Part shown: one piece after another, positions 55,979-64,000 of the stretch
Position numbering within the stretch: the first letter of the stretch is position 1
How the letters are laid out: every line of letters starts with the position of its first letter
Origin: Ferrimonas futtsuensis DSM 18154
Lineage (GTDB): Bacteria > Pseudomonadota > Gammaproteobacteria > Enterobacterales > Shewanellaceae
Reading direction: 5' to 3'
Assembly (NCBI RefSeq): GCF_000422645.1
Contig: NZ_AUGL01000001.1
Coordinates: forward strand, 62,001 to 126,000
DNA length: 64,000 nucleotides
Program-made: the position numbers and the translations under genes
Notes under the pieces: generated by a model
Database searches by the model: none
What the model was told of the DNA's origin: nothing
What the model saw: only the letters and a program-made list of their open reading frames with translations

Positions 55979-56635
55979 TTAGAATGGGATATCGTCGTCC
56001 CAACCGTCGTCCAGATCCGGGGTGTAGCTCTGCTGCTGGTTCTGCTGCTGAGGCGCGGCAGGCTTTTGCTGAGGAGCCGCAGCGGCAGGCTTTTGCTGAG
56101 GGGCTGCCTGACGGGGAGCAGACTGCTGCTGACCACCCTGGAAACCGCCGCTTTGCTGGCCACCCTGGAAACCGCCGCTTTGCTGGCCACCCTGGAAACC
56201 ACCACCTTGCTGGCCTCCTTGGAAGCCGCCGCTTTGCTGGCCGCCCTGGAAGCCGCCGCTTTGCTGGCCGCCCTGGAAACCGCCGCCTTGCTGGCCGCCA
56301 CGGGAATCCAGCATCTGCATCTCTTCCGCAACCACTTCGGTGGTGTAACGGTCCTGGCCATTGTTGTCCTGCCACTTACGAGTCTGCAGTTTGCCTTCCA
56401 GGTAAACCTTGGAGCCCTTGCGCAGGTACTCACCGGCGATCTCGGCCAGACGACGGAACATCACAACACGGTGCCACTCAGTGCGCTCCTGCTGCTGACC
56501 CTGCTGGTCTTTCCAGGTTTCACTGGTTGCTACGGTGATGTTCGCCACGGCATTACCGTTTGGCATGTAACGAACCTCGGGATCCTGTCCCAGGTTACCA
56601 ACGAGAATCACTTTATTGACGCCACGGCTGGCCAT
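55979..56635 (-). CDS. ssb: Single-stranded DNA-binding protein SSB
   Basis: A 218-residue SSB. Residues 1-112 are the OB fold ([45 protein letters not shown]). The disordered tail (113-205) contains six 9-residue GGFQGGQQ-type repeats and Pro/Gln runs. The C-terminal tip WDDDIPF is the conserved partner-binding peptide. It coats ssDNA and recruits replication and repair proteins. The tail makes it longer than E. coli SSB (about 178). The ATG at 56633-56635 gives the family N-terminus. Confidence 0.97.
   Translation of the reverse strand: MASRGVNKVILVGNLGQDPEVRYMPNGNAVANITVATSETWKDQQGQQQERTEWHRVVMFRRLAEIAGEYLRKGSKVYLEGKLQTRKWQDNNGQDRYTTEVVAEEMQMLDSRGGQQGGGFQGGQQSGGFQGGQQSGGFQGGQQGGGFQGGQQSGGFQGGQQSGGFQGGQQQSAPRQAAPQQKPAAAAPQQKPAAPQQQNQQQSYTPDLDDGWDDDIPF
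56126..56287 (-). repeat. 27-bp tandem repeat in ssb, six units
   Basis: Six in-frame 27-base units encode [G/S]GGFQGGQQ (residues 117-170). Units differ mainly at the first codon and a few silent positions, which suggests recent expansion by slippage or unequal crossing over. They form part of the flexible linker. Confidence 0.93.
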
Positions 56636-56699
56636 CGTTGTCTCCAATGTTGAACTTGTTGTAATCGGCAAAGGTTACCACAGCACAGGGCCGGAATCA

Positions 56700-57401
56700 T
56701 CACTTGCCAGAGGCTTTCATCAGCTCCTTGAAGCGAGCTTTGGCTGCGGCTTCATCCTGCCACTCCCGCAGAGAATCGGGGTCCGGACACCTGAGTTCTT
56801 TGCAGATCAATTGATTGGGATTTCCACCCGGGAAACACTCCGGATTGGTCTGGAATAGCGCCAACATGGCGCCATAGTGGCCCACGCCCAAAGCCGGCGC
56901 CGTCTCCCGGGCCATGCTCCAGAAAGAGCGCCCCTCCATGGGACAGAGCTTCAATTCCTGCTTACGGGGTTTCGGCGGCTTGGGCGCCACCTCGGTGGCC
57001 TTGGCCACAGAGGCATCCTGAGCCACCTTGCGGGTCACCGTGGGCACCCCTCCTGAGGCAGGGTCCAGATCAATGTTGAAGTAGATCAGCTTGTCCGGCT
57101 CATCCTGAAACAGGCTGGTGACCACCACCTGGATACGGGAGCCCCGAGCGGGCACTTGTGAGTTCAGATGGATGAGGAAATCGCCATCCATTTTCCGGGC
57201 CAGGGGGTAGCGGTTGCCGTTCTGCAGCAGGAAGAAGCGCAACTGCTGCACCACGAAGGGGTCGCCGACAACGTTCATGGTCAGGTTGAGAGGCTCATTG
57301 GAGCGGGACACCACCTGGTTCACACTCAGGTGATCCACCTTCTGAGCCGCCGACACGGCGCTCACCCAACACAGCAGTGCCAGGAGCAAACCTCTGACCA
57401 T
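56700..57401 (-). CDS. FimV-like periplasmic protein
   Basis: A 233-residue exported protein. A signal peptide covers residues 1-18 (ending VSAA). The N-terminal half (SRSNEPLNLTMNVVGD, GSRIQVVVTSL) resembles the beta domain at the N-terminus of FimV/HubP. The C-terminal part RSFWSMARETAPALGVGHYGAMLALFQTNPECF resembles the FimV motif that ends in FQANPxAF. It lacks the membrane helix and the long acidic tail of full FimV. Three of its cysteines (CPMEG, NPECF, LICKELRC) may form disulphides. Possible role at the cell pole or in envelope assembly is inferred only from similarity. Confidence 0.55.
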   Translation of the reverse strand: MVRGLLLALLCWVSAVSAAQKVDHLSVNQVVSRSNEPLNLTMNVVGDPFVVQQLRFFLLQNGNRYPLARKMDGDFLIHLNSQVPARGSRIQVVVTSLFQDEPDKLIYFNIDLDPASGGVPTVTRKVAQDASVAKATEVAPKPPKPRKQELKLCPMEGRSFWSMARETAPALGVGHYGAMLALFQTNPECFPGGNPNQLICKELRCPDPDSLREWQDEAAAKARFKELMKASGK

Positions 57402-57424
57402 ATTGTCCTCCGAGTTGACTAAAG

Positions 57425-58783
57425 TTAGCCCGCCAGTACCTGCCTTGCCTGCTCGATATCGAACTCCGACTCCACCTTCAGATAGGCGGCCTGCTGATCC
57501 AGGATCAGGGTCACCTCGGCGACACCGGGCAGCGTCAGCAGTCTTCCCGCCAGCGCCTGGGCGTGGGCGTCGTCATTGATATGAGCATCCATGGTGATGC
57601 TCTTGACGGACTTGGGATTTTTAAGTCCCAGCATGGGGATAAACCAAATAAGGGTCAAGCCTGCGCACACCAGGAATACCCCTTCGGCACCGAAGATGGT
57701 GTACATGCCACCGCCGATGGAACCGCCGAAGAAAGCGCCCATAAACTGGCTGGTGGAGTAGATCCCCATGGCTGAGCCCTTGTCCCCGGCCGGACTCAGG
57801 CGGGAGATGAGGGTCGGCAGTGAGGCTTCCAGATAGTTGAAGCCGGTGAAAAACACCAGAGTGGCCGCACCCAGGATCCACAGGTTGTGATGGGCAGAGG
57901 CCATGATCAGCATGGAGCCGGCCAGCAACAACATCGCCATCAGGAAGGGGCGGCGGCTGTCCTGCTTGCGCACCGAGTAGATGATCATCGGTGCCATAAA
58001 GACAAAGGAGAGCAGCAACGCGGGCAGATACAGCATCCAGTGAGAGGTGGCTTGCAGGCCGCTGTCGACCACAGCGATGGGCAGGGCCACGAACAGGGCG
58101 CACATGATGAAGTGCAAAGCGAAGATACTGATGTCCAAACGCACCAGCTGACCATGCTTGAGCATCTTCAGGAAACGCCTGGGCACCGCCACCACATCAC
58201 CGGTCGGGGCCTGACGCACCGCGTTGGGCACCAGGCCGTGCACCACCAGCAGGGCGGCAGACGCCAGCACCGCGGTCAGGTAGAACAGACCGGACAGGCC
58301 CATGGTCTCAGCCAGCGCCGGACCCGCCACCAGGCTGACGGCAAACGCCAGGCCGATGAAGGAGCCGATCACCGCCATCACCTTGGGACGCTGCTCTTCA
58401 CGGGTCAGATCCGAGGCCAGAGCCAGCACCGCCGACGCCACCGCACCCATGCCCTGCAGGGCACGACCCACGGTCACCATCTGAATCGACTCCGCCATGC
58501 CGGCCACCAGGCTGCCGAGGATAAACAGGATCAGGCCTATGGTGATCACTGGCTTGCGACCGATCTTATCGGACAGCATCCCCGCCGGGATCTGCAGCAG
58601 TGCCTGAGTCAGGCCGTAGCCACCGATGGCCAGGCCCACCCACATGGGAGAGAAGCCTTCCAGGTGCTGGCCGTAGATCGCCAGCACCGGCATGATCAGG
58701 AACAGACCGAACATCCGCAGCCCATACACGCTGGCCAGGGTAAAGGCCGCTCTGCGTTCTGTTGGGTTTAACCCATTACTCAC
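57425..58783 (-). CDS. yajR: MFS transporter of the YajR type with C-terminal YAM domain
   Basis: A 452-residue major facilitator with twelve predicted helices. Motif A reads GMLSDKIGRKP, and the second-half equivalent is weaker, as in YajR. After helix 12, residues ~390-452 form a ferredoxin-like domain (ITMDAHINDDAHAQALAGRLLTLPGVAEVTLI), the YAM domain that defines YajR. Substrate unknown. The start is GTG with GAGGAAG upstream. It is divergent from uvrA, an arrangement frequent in Shewanella and Vibrio (ssb-MFS-uvrA). Confidence 0.88.
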   Translation of the reverse strand: MSNGLNPTERRAAFTLASVYGLRMFGLFLIMPVLAIYGQHLEGFSPMWVGLAIGGYGLTQALLQIPAGMLSDKIGRKPVITIGLILFILGSLVAGMAESIQMVTVGRALQGMGAVASAVLALASDLTREEQRPKVMAVIGSFIGLAFAVSLVAGPALAETMGLSGLFYLTAVLASAALLVVHGLVPNAVRQAPTGDVVAVPRRFLKMLKHGQLVRLDISIFALHFIMCALFVALPIAVVDSGLQATSHWMLYLPALLLSFVFMAPMIIYSVRKQDSRRPFLMAMLLLAGSMLIMASAHHNLWILGAATLVFFTGFNYLEASLPTLISRLSPAGDKGSAMGIYSTSQFMGAFFGGSIGGGMYTIFGAEGVFLVCAGLTLIWFIPMLGLKNPKSVKSITMDAHINDDAHAQALAGRLLTLPGVAEVTLILDQQAAYLKVESEFDIEQARQVLAG

Positions 58784-58999
58784 AATCTACTTCCTCAAAA
58801 TCGTTGTTTTTCTCGGCGCCAGAGGGGCGACAGTTTAACAGAGCTTTCTCACCTTCACAGGGTCGATTCGGCACTGATTGTCCCACTATTCCGAAAACTC
58901 GCCTTTACAATGCAGATTAAGACCATCGATTTCCTTGAAGTGCCCAGCGAATAGAGAATATGCGATACTGCTCAAATTCTTTTTCCAACCGGCAGCATC

Positions 59000-61834
59000 A
59001 TGGATCAGATTGACGTTCGCGGCGCCCGCACCCACAACCTGAAAAACATCTCCCTGACCCTACCCCGAGACCAGCTTATTGTAATTACCGGCCTGTCCGG
59101 CTCAGGTAAGTCGTCTCTGGCGTTCGATACCCTGTACGCCGAGGGCCAGCGGCGCTACGTGGAATCCCTCTCCGCCTACGCCCGTCAGTTCCTGTCGCTG
59201 ATGGAGAAGCCAGACGTGGACCACATCGAGGGCCTGTCGCCGGCGATCTCCATCGAACAGAAGTCCACCTCCCACAACCCGCGCTCCACCGTGGGCACCA
59301 TCACCGAGGTGTATGACTACCTGCGTCTGCTGTTTGCCCGTGTCGGCGAGCCCCGTTGCCCCACTCACGGGCAGCCTCTGGCGGCCCAGACCGTCAGCCA
59401 GATGGTGGATAAAGTACTGAGCCTGCCGGAGGGCAGTAAGCAGATGCTGCTGGCGCCGGTGGTTCAGGGACGCAAGGGCGAACACACCAAGCTGCTGGAG
59501 GGCCTGGCGGCCCAGGGCTACATCCGCGCCCGCATCGACGGCGAGGTGTGCGACCTGTCCGATCCACCGCCGCTGGAACTGCACGTCAAACACGACATCG
59601 AAGTGGTGATCGACCGCTTCAAGGTGCGCCCCGACCTGGCCCAACGCCTGGCGGAAAGCTTCGAGACCGCCCTGGAGCTGTCCGGCGGTGTGGTGAAGGT
59701 GGCGGCCATGGACGACGCCGAGGCTGAACCGTTGGTGTTCTCCGCCAACTTCGCCTGCCCCATCTGCGGCTACGCCATGGCCGAGCTGGAGCCGCGCATC
59801 TTCTCCTTCAACAACCCCGCTGGGGCCTGCACCAGCTGTGACGGTCTGGGGGTGCAGCAGTTCTTCGACGAACAGCGAGTGGTCACTAACCCCACCGCCT
59901 CCCTGGCCGAAGGCGCCATCCGTGGCTGGGACAAGCGCAACTTCTACTACTACCAGATGCTCAAGTCCCTGGCGGAGCACTATACGTTTGACCTGGATGA
60001 ACCCTTCGAGGACCTGCCCAAGAAAGCGCGGGACGTCATTCTTAATGGTTCCGGCCGCACCAGCATCGCCTTCAAATACGTCAACGATCGCGGCGATGTG
60101 GTCACCCGCAACCACCCCTTCGAGGGGATCCTCAACAACATGAACCGCCGCTACAAAGAGACCGAATCCAACTCGGTGCGCGAGGAGCTGACCAAGTACA
60201 TCAGCACCACCAAGTGCCGCAGCTGTGATGGCTCCCGCCTGAGGGAAGAGGCGCGCAACGTGTTCATCGAGGAGATCAACCTGCCGATTCTGTCGGAGTG
60301 GTCCATCGGTCAGGCGCTGGAGTGGTTCAGTAGCATCGAACTGCAGGGCCAGCGGGCACAGATTGCCGAGAAGGTGCTTAAGGAGATCAACGACCGTTTG
60401 GGCTTCCTGGTGAACGTGGGCCTGAATTACCTGACCCTTCACCGCTCCGCCGAGACCCTCTCCGGTGGCGAAGCCCAGCGCATCCGCCTGGCCAGCCAGA
60501 TTGGCGCCGGCCTGGTGGGGGTAATGTACGTATTGGATGAACCCTCCATCGGTCTGCACCAGCGAGACAACGAACGCCTGCTGGCCACCCTCACCCACCT
60601 GCGGGATCTGGGCAACACGGTGATCGTGGTGGAACACGACGAGGACGCCATCCGCACCGCCGACCACATCGTGGACATTGGCCCCGGCGCCGGGGTGCAT
60701 GGCGGTCAGGTGGTGGCCCAGGGCGACTACAAAACCATTTGCGACAGTAAGGACTCACTCACCGGCCAGTACCTGTCTGGCAAGAAACAGATTGCCGTGC
60801 CCGAGGAGCGTACCCCCTACGACGCCAAGAAGGTCATCGAGCTGACTGGCGCCCGAGGCAACAACCTGAAGAACGTGGATCTGACCATCCCCTGTGGCCT
60901 GATGACCTGCGTCACCGGTGTGTCCGGCTCAGGCAAGTCCACCCTGATCAACGACACCTTCTACAAGATTGCCCACAGGGAATTGAACGGCGCCACCGTG
61001 GAAGAACCGGCGCCTTACACCGCCATCAAGGGGCTGACCAACTGCGACAAGGTGGTGGACATCGACCAGAGCCCCATCGGTCGTACCCCGCGCTCTAACC
61101 CGGCCACCTACACCGGCATCTTCACCCCAATCCGTGAGCTGTTCTCCGGCACCCATGAAGCCCGCTCCCGTGGCTACAAGCCAGGACGCTTCTCCTTCAA
61201 CGTCCGCGGCGGTCGCTGCGAGGCGTGTCAGGGAGATGGGGTGATCAAGGTAGAGATGCACTTCCTGCCGGACGTGTACGTGCCTTGTGACCAGTGTAAG
61301 GGCAAGCGCTACAACCGCGAGACCCTGGAAGTGCACTACAAGGGCAAGAACATCAACCAGGTGCTGGAGATGACCGTCGAGGAAGCCCGCGAGTTCTTCG
61401 ACCCGGTGCCCGCCATCGCCCGCAAGCTGCAGACCCTGATGGACGTCGGCCTGTCCTACATTCGCCTGGGCCAGTCAGCCACCACCCTCTCCGGCGGTGA
61501 AGCCCAGCGGGTGAAACTGGCCCGAGAGCTGTCCAAGCGCGATACCGGCAAGACCCTGTACATTCTGGATGAGCCCACCACCGGCCTGCACTTCCAGGAC
61601 ATCCAGTTGCTGCTGGACGTACTGCACCGCCTTCGCGACCACGGCAACACCGTGGTGGTCATTGAACACAACCTGGACGTCATCAAGACTGCGGACTGGA
61701 TTGTGGATCTGGGCCCGGAAGGCGGCTCCGGTGGCGGCGAGATTCTGGTGCACGGCACCCCGGAAGAGGTGGCGGTTCACAAAGAGTCCCACACCGCCCG
61801 CTTCCTCAAGCCGATGTTGCCGAAGCTGGCCTAA
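59000..61834 (+). CDS. uvrA: Excinuclease ABC subunit A, UvrA
   Basis: A 944-residue DNA damage sensor of nucleotide excision repair. Two ABC ATPase modules are present, with Walker [10 protein letters not shown] (31-39) and GVSGSGKST (~640-648), and two LSGGE signatures. Zinc modules include C253/C256 with CTSCDG, and C740/C743 with C763/C766. UvrA2 loads UvrB onto distorted DNA. Length matches E. coli UvrA (940). I searched the divergent 216-base promoter region for a LexA box (CTG-N10-CAG) and did not see one. Confidence 0.98.
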   Translation: MDQIDVRGARTHNLKNISLTLPRDQLIVITGLSGSGKSSLAFDTLYAEGQRRYVESLSAYARQFLSLMEKPDVDHIEGLSPAISIEQKSTSHNPRSTVGTITEVYDYLRLLFARVGEPRCPTHGQPLAAQTVSQMVDKVLSLPEGSKQMLLAPVVQGRKGEHTKLLEGLAAQGYIRARIDGEVCDLSDPPPLELHVKHDIEVVIDRFKVRPDLAQRLAESFETALELSGGVVKVAAMDDAEAEPLVFSANFACPICGYAMAELEPRIFSFNNPAGACTSCDGLGVQQFFDEQRVVTNPTASLAEGAIRGWDKRNFYYYQMLKSLAEHYTFDLDEPFEDLPKKARDVILNGSGRTSIAFKYVNDRGDVVTRNHPFEGILNNMNRRYKETESNSVREELTKYISTTKCRSCDGSRLREEARNVFIEEINLPILSEWSIGQALEWFSSIELQGQRAQIAEKVLKEINDRLGFLVNVGLNYLTLHRSAETLSGGEAQRIRLASQIGAGLVGVMYVLDEPSIGLHQRDNERLLATLTHLRDLGNTVIVVEHDEDAIRTADHIVDIGPGAGVHGGQVVAQGDYKTICDSKDSLTGQYLSGKKQIAVPEERTPYDAKKVIELTGARGNNLKNVDLTIPCGLMTCVTGVSGSGKSTLINDTFYKIAHRELNGATVEEPAPYTAIKGLTNCDKVVDIDQSPIGRTPRSNPATYTGIFTPIRELFSGTHEARSRGYKPGRFSFNVRGGRCEACQGDGVIKVEMHFLPDVYVPCDQCKGKRYNRETLEVHYKGKNINQVLEMTVEEAREFFDPVPAIARKLQTLMDVGLSYIRLGQSATTLSGGEAQRVKLARELSKRDTGKTLYILDEPTTGLHFQDIQLLLDVLHRLRDHGNTVVVIEHNLDVIKTADWIVDLGPEGGSGGGEILVHGTPEEVAVHKESHTARFLKPMLPKLA

Positions 61835-61856
61835 GCGCCAACCACGCATTGACGAC

Positions 61857-61889
61857 AAAGGCCCAGTCAACGAGACTGGGCCTTTTCTT
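61857..61889 (+). terminator. Rho-independent terminator after uvrA
   Basis: A 12-bp perfect stem (AAAGGCCCAGTC with GACTGGGCCTTT) and a 5-base loop are followed by CTTTTT-type T tracts. It lies 22 bases past the uvrA stop. Confidence 0.92.
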
Positions 61890-61934
61890 TTTCAGAGCAC
61901 AGCAACCACAGTGAAACCCGACTGCCGCACCGCC

Positions 61935-62192
61935 ATGGCCCAACTGATTGAACAGGTAAGGGACGCCTTCCCCTTTGGCGTGCCCGAAGCGGAGATCTGT
62001 GGCGACACCTGTGTAGGCTGCCCGAAGAAATTGCTGGAACTGGTGGACACTGAGCTGTGCGACTGGGAAACCCGACTGGAACACGGCGAAACGCCCAAGC
62101 TGGGGGACATCTCCCGCCTGGCGAAGCTGTGCAAGAACGTGTACCGGGGGTTAAAGCGGAATAAACTGGTTAATTCAGACTACAAATCTTAA
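61935..62192 (+). CDS. Small conserved protein with CxxxxCxxC motif downstream of uvrA
   Basis: An 85-residue soluble protein. A cysteine motif ICGDTCVGCPKKLLELVD lies near residues 18-35, with a fourth cysteine in ELCDWE and a fifth in KLCKNVY; metal binding is possible. I recall similar uncharacterised proteins after uvrA in related marine bacteria. No good ribosome-binding site is seen. The ATG at 61935 was chosen, but a GTG at 61911 would add eight residues. It starts after the uvrA terminator, so it needs its own promoter or readthrough. Confidence 0.7.
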   Translation: MAQLIEQVRDAFPFGVPEAEICGDTCVGCPKKLLELVDTELCDWETRLEHGETPKLGDISRLAKLCKNVYRGLKRNKLVNSDYKS

Positions 62193-62341
62193 GCTTAAAT
62201 AAAAATCGACAGACTTATCCATACAGAATGTAACCCAGATACAAAATTACTATTCAAAAGGCAAGGTTCAACAAAAAACTCTAGTGTTAATTTAGTCAGT
62301 TGTCCAGTTAAGACCGAACAATGATGTGAATACAGCATTTT

Positions 62342-62536
62342 TCAATACTTTACTTCCTTAGAGAATATTGACGTATACATTAATGCTAAACCAACCCACA
62401 TAATGCATTCCAAGAAATCATAAGAAAAACCTTTTGCTTTATACTCACACCCTGCCGCAGAAATAAAAACAAAAATACAAATCAAAGAAAGCCAGAAAAG
62501 TATCACTCTCAGAAAGCTAATGATTTTGCACATCAT
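62342..62536 (-). CDS. Small two-helix membrane protein of unknown function
   Basis: A 64-residue protein in the AT-rich segment, with two hydrophobic helices (about residues 6-26, FLRVILFWLSLICIFVFIS, and 41-56, CIMWVGLALMYTSIF) joined by a short polar loop. The ATG at 62534-62536 was preferred because GGGGAGG lies ten bases upstream. An ATG at 62575 gives 77 residues but has no clear site. Codon use is AT-rich, unlike the rest of the window. It lies on the same strand as the bacteriocin precursor, so an immunity or accessory role is possible. Confidence 0.55.
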   Translation of the reverse strand: MMCKIISFLRVILFWLSLICIFVFISAAGCEYKAKGFSYDFLECIMWVGLALMYTSIFSKEVKY

Positions 62537-62575
62537 AGCATTATGGCCTCCCCTATTGCCGCCAACCATTCTCAT

Positions 62576-62783
62576 AATGGACTTTCAATTCCATCACTTG
62601 CTCAAATAATATCATGGTAGCAAATGAGGAAGAGTAGACAATTCCACACATAGCCTTTGAAGCAATATCTTTATCTTAAGGTGAATAAATACCAGATTTT
62701 TCCTATGCAAGGTGAAGCATATCATTTATGACTTAGCCTCACCTTACAACTTGGGCAAATAAATCTCACAATAAATCCCCAAT
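62576..62783. other. 208-base AT-rich gap without a clear gene
   Basis: This gap separates the two small membrane-protein genes. Only a 37-codon frame with no ribosome-binding site is open on the leftward strand. No hairpin terminator was recognised. Confidence 0.5.
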
Positions 62784-62951
62784 TCAACCTGTTCCATCCC
62801 TAAGATTTTTTTTAGAAAAGTAAACCACAGGAATGGTTAAGAGTGCTGAAGTAATATATACATACAACCTAGAATCTATATTGAAGATAACATCATTAAA
62901 AAATGACGTGGCAAAAAAAACAAATGAAAAGCTATAAATAATGTTTGTCAT
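62784..62951 (-). CDS. 55-residue membrane protein, candidate bacteriocin immunity protein
   Basis: A short frame found by reading the strand directly. It begins ATG at 62949-62951, 41 bases after the bacteriocin precursor stop, and ends at TGA 62784-62786. The product has two hydrophobic stretches (about residues 4-18, IIYSFSFVFFATSFF, and 29-45, LYVYITSALLTIPVVYF) and a basic C-terminus (SKKNLRDG). Small two-helix proteins next to the precursor are typical immunity proteins of class II bacteriocins and microcins. The ribosome-binding site is weak, so translation is not certain. Confidence 0.5.
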   Translation of the reverse strand: MTNIIYSFSFVFFATSFFNDVIFNIDSRLYVYITSALLTIPVVYFSKKNLRDGTG

Positions 62952-62956
62952 ATTTC

Positions 62957-62986
62957 ATCGGGAGGCCTAATGACCTCCCCTCCGAT
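62957..62986 (-). terminator. Stem-loop at the end of the bacteriocin precursor gene
   Basis: ATCGGGAGG and CCTCCCCTCCGAT pair as a GC-rich stem with a small bulge around an 8-base loop, in otherwise AT-rich DNA. It starts five bases after the precursor stop on the leftward strand. There is no long T tract, so it may be a weak terminator or a 3'-end stabiliser that allows lower expression of the downstream gene. Confidence 0.55.
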
Positions 62987-62991
62987 AAAGT

Positions 62992-63213
62992 TTAGTATTG
63001 TTCAATGAATTTACCAAACAAGTACCCAAAGCCACCAATAACTGCTCCAGCAGCACAAACCTGACCAAAGGCCACATTTGATGTACCACCTGTAGCTATA
63101 GAAGCCCCCATTACTGCGGTAACACACCCTGCCCCCATAGCACCAGCAAGCTCGCCAGGGCTAAAAGAGCCACCAGTAACTGAGCCCAACTGTTCCGATT
63201 GCAATTCCTTCAT
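62992..63213 (-). CDS. Class II bacteriocin/microcin precursor with double-glycine leader
   Basis: A 73-residue precursor. Residues 1-15, MKELQSEQLGSVTGG, are a canonical double-glycine leader, with Leu4, Glu7, Leu9, Val12 and Gly14-Gly15 at the positions read by C39 peptidase transporters. The predicted mature peptide has 58 residues, no charged cluster, many Gly and Ala, GxxxG motifs (GELAG, GAVIG, GYLFG) and two cysteines (C30, C53) that could form a disulphide. This resembles pore-forming class II bacteriocins. AGGA lies six bases before the ATG. The neighbouring ABC transporter gene upstream supports export of this peptide. Confidence 0.8.
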   Translation of the reverse strand: MKELQSEQLGSVTGGSFSPGELAGAMGAGCVTAVMGASIATGGTSNVAFGQVCAAGAVIGGFGYLFGKFIEQY

Positions 63214-63298
63214 ATCACATCCTATTTTACATCCATGTTTAAATAAGCTTGATACATAAACATAGTTTGCTTATAAACCAAGCGCCAGCTCAAGGGTG

Positions 63299-64000
63299 TT
63301 AGGACCCTTGATTTAGGCCCTCAGTTGAGCCTAAATTCTTTATAAGACCAGTCTCCCAATTAGCGACATCGACTGCAGAAATGCAACCAGAGTCAATCAC
63401 CAATACCCTAGTGACGTTCTTAACTGTCTCCGGACGATGGGAAATCACTATTCTAGTCATAGTCAACCCATTGATCTCATGTAATATTCTTGCTTCATTC
63501 TCTAGGTCCAGGTGGCTAGTAGCTTCATCCAGAAACAAAATTTTTGGTCGCTTATACAAAGCCCGAGCGAGCAAAATTCGTTGAACTTGGCCACCTGAAA
63601 ATTGATTTCCCATATCTCCAACTAAACTGCTATAGCCCATTGGTAGCTTCTGTATCTCATTATGAATGGACGCAATCTGTGCACACTTTTGCATCCATAA
63701 CATATTTGGCTCAGGGTCGAAAAATGTTATGTTGTCTGCCACAGAGCCAGTAAGCAGTGTATCGTCCTGCATCACAGCTGCGACCTCCGCCCGATAACGC
63801 CTGTTGCCAAGCCCTCGAATCTCTACTCCATCCAAATAGATGCTTCCAGCATTTGGCTCTATAAGCCCAAGGAGCAACTTCATCAACGTTGTTTTTCCGC
63901 TTCCTGACGGCCCAACTATCGCAACATGCTCTCCCGGCATGACATCAAAAGCTAACTGTTCAAACAAAGGGGGCTGCGAAGGTTCATAACCATATTCCAG
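63299..64000 (-). CDS. ABC exporter, C-terminal nucleotide-binding domain (partial, likely bacteriocin transporter)
   Basis: About 233 residues are visible; the frame stays open to the window edge, so the N-terminal membrane and any peptidase domain lie beyond it. Walker A GPSGSGKTT, the signature FSGGQ, Walker B KILFLDEATSHLD and the H-loop ISHRPETV are all present. The sequence GYEPSQPPLFEQLAFDVMPGEHVAIVG is typical of the linker to the ATPase of exporters that fuse membrane and ATPase domains (C39-type bacteriocin or HlyB-type exporters). It ends 85 bases upstream of the double-glycine precursor on the same strand. An inverted repeat (63291-63310) overlaps its stop. Confidence 0.85.
   Translation of the reverse strand: MEYGYEPSQPPLFEQLAFDVMPGEHVAIVGPSGSGKTTLMKLLLGLIEPNAGSIYLDGVEIRGLGNRRYRAEVAAVMQDDTLLTGSVADNITFFDPEPNMLWMQKCAQIASIHNEIQKLPMGYSSLVGDMGNQFSGGQVQRILLARALYKRPKILFLDEATSHLDLENEARILHEINGLTMTRIVISHRPETVKNVTRVLVIDSGCISAVDVANWETGLIKNLGSTEGLNQGS

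Noticed and set aside
56126-56287. Repeat array that could be mistaken for CRISPR
   Set aside because: Units are contiguous 27-mers with no unique spacers and lie in frame inside ssb.
58784-58999. SOS (LexA) box in the divergent promoter of uvrA
   Set aside because: No CTG-N10-CAG match with a proper AT-rich centre was found by eye.
59102-60700. Long open frame on the strand opposite uvrA
   Set aside because: It is the antisense of a strongly conserved gene in GC-rich DNA. It has no ribosome-binding site and a Gly/Val/His/Gln-rich product with no recognisable motifs.
62612-62725. 37-codon leftward frame in the AT-rich gap
   Set aside because: No ribosome-binding site, no hydrophobic helix pattern and no neighbour support.

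Overview
The window reads as chromosome of a marine gammaproteobacterium of the Alteromonadales type (Ferrimonas or Shewanella like). The basis is gene order and protein similarity recalled from these groups: degQ-degS, murA-ibaG-mlaBCDEF, the kds/lpt/rpoN/hpf/ptsN/rapZ/npr block, pmbA-darP, tldD-nit-yhdP-rng-maf-mreDCB next to a complete MSHA pilus locus, and ssb-MFS-uvrA. Most of the window is GC-rich with tightly packed, often overlapping genes. The last ~1.8 kb is strikingly AT-rich. No rRNA, tRNA, CRISPR array, insertion sequence or prophage was seen.

Layout. 1-3.3 kb: envelope-stress proteases (degQ tail, degS) and a two-gene alkylation-repair operon (Ada/AlkA fusion plus ogt). 3.3-7.9 kb: leftward murA, ibaG and mlaBCDEF, for peptidoglycan precursor synthesis and retrograde phospholipid transport. 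8.2-15.9 kb: rightward calcium/sodium antiporter, kdsD, kdsC, lptC, lptA, lptB, then rpoN, hpf, ptsN, rapZ, npr, which join LPS precursor synthesis and export to the nitrogen PTS and RNA-level control. 16-18 kb: pmbA and darP. 18-23.5 kb: an outer-membrane barrel protein and a four-gene tolC-hlyD-permease-permease exporter operon with no ATPase gene. 23.6-34.3 kb: tldD, nitrilase, yhdP, rng, maf, mreD, mreC, mreB, all leftward.

34.5-52.8 kb: the mannose-sensitive haemagglutinin (MSHA) type IV pilus locus, transcribed leftward in the order mshH, I, I2, J, K, L, M, N, E, G, F, B, A, A', C, D, O, P, Q. It carries two tandem major-pilin genes and a frameshifted mshO. MshE has two c-di-GMP-binding MshEN motifs and MshH is a degenerate GGDEF/EAL protein.

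53-55.9 kb: an accessory patch with ohr, an intergenic region holding a strong Fur-box-like sequence with no obvious gene, a 441-residue protein I do not recognise, a perfect 19-bp palindrome, an orphan HicA-like small protein and an Ala/Gly-rich small protein. 56-62.2 kb: ssb (with a six-copy repeat in its linker), a FimV-like periplasmic protein, a YajR-type MFS transporter, uvrA and a small Cys-rich conserved protein.

62.2-64 kb: an AT-rich segment that looks like an acquired class II bacteriocin (microcin-like) locus. It holds a 73-residue precursor with a canonical double-glycine leader, the nucleotide-binding domain of an ABC exporter running off the window end, and two tiny two-helix membrane proteins. 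One of these, only 55 codons long and directly downstream of the precursor, is the best immunity-protein candidate. This is the strongest candidate for a new system in the window.
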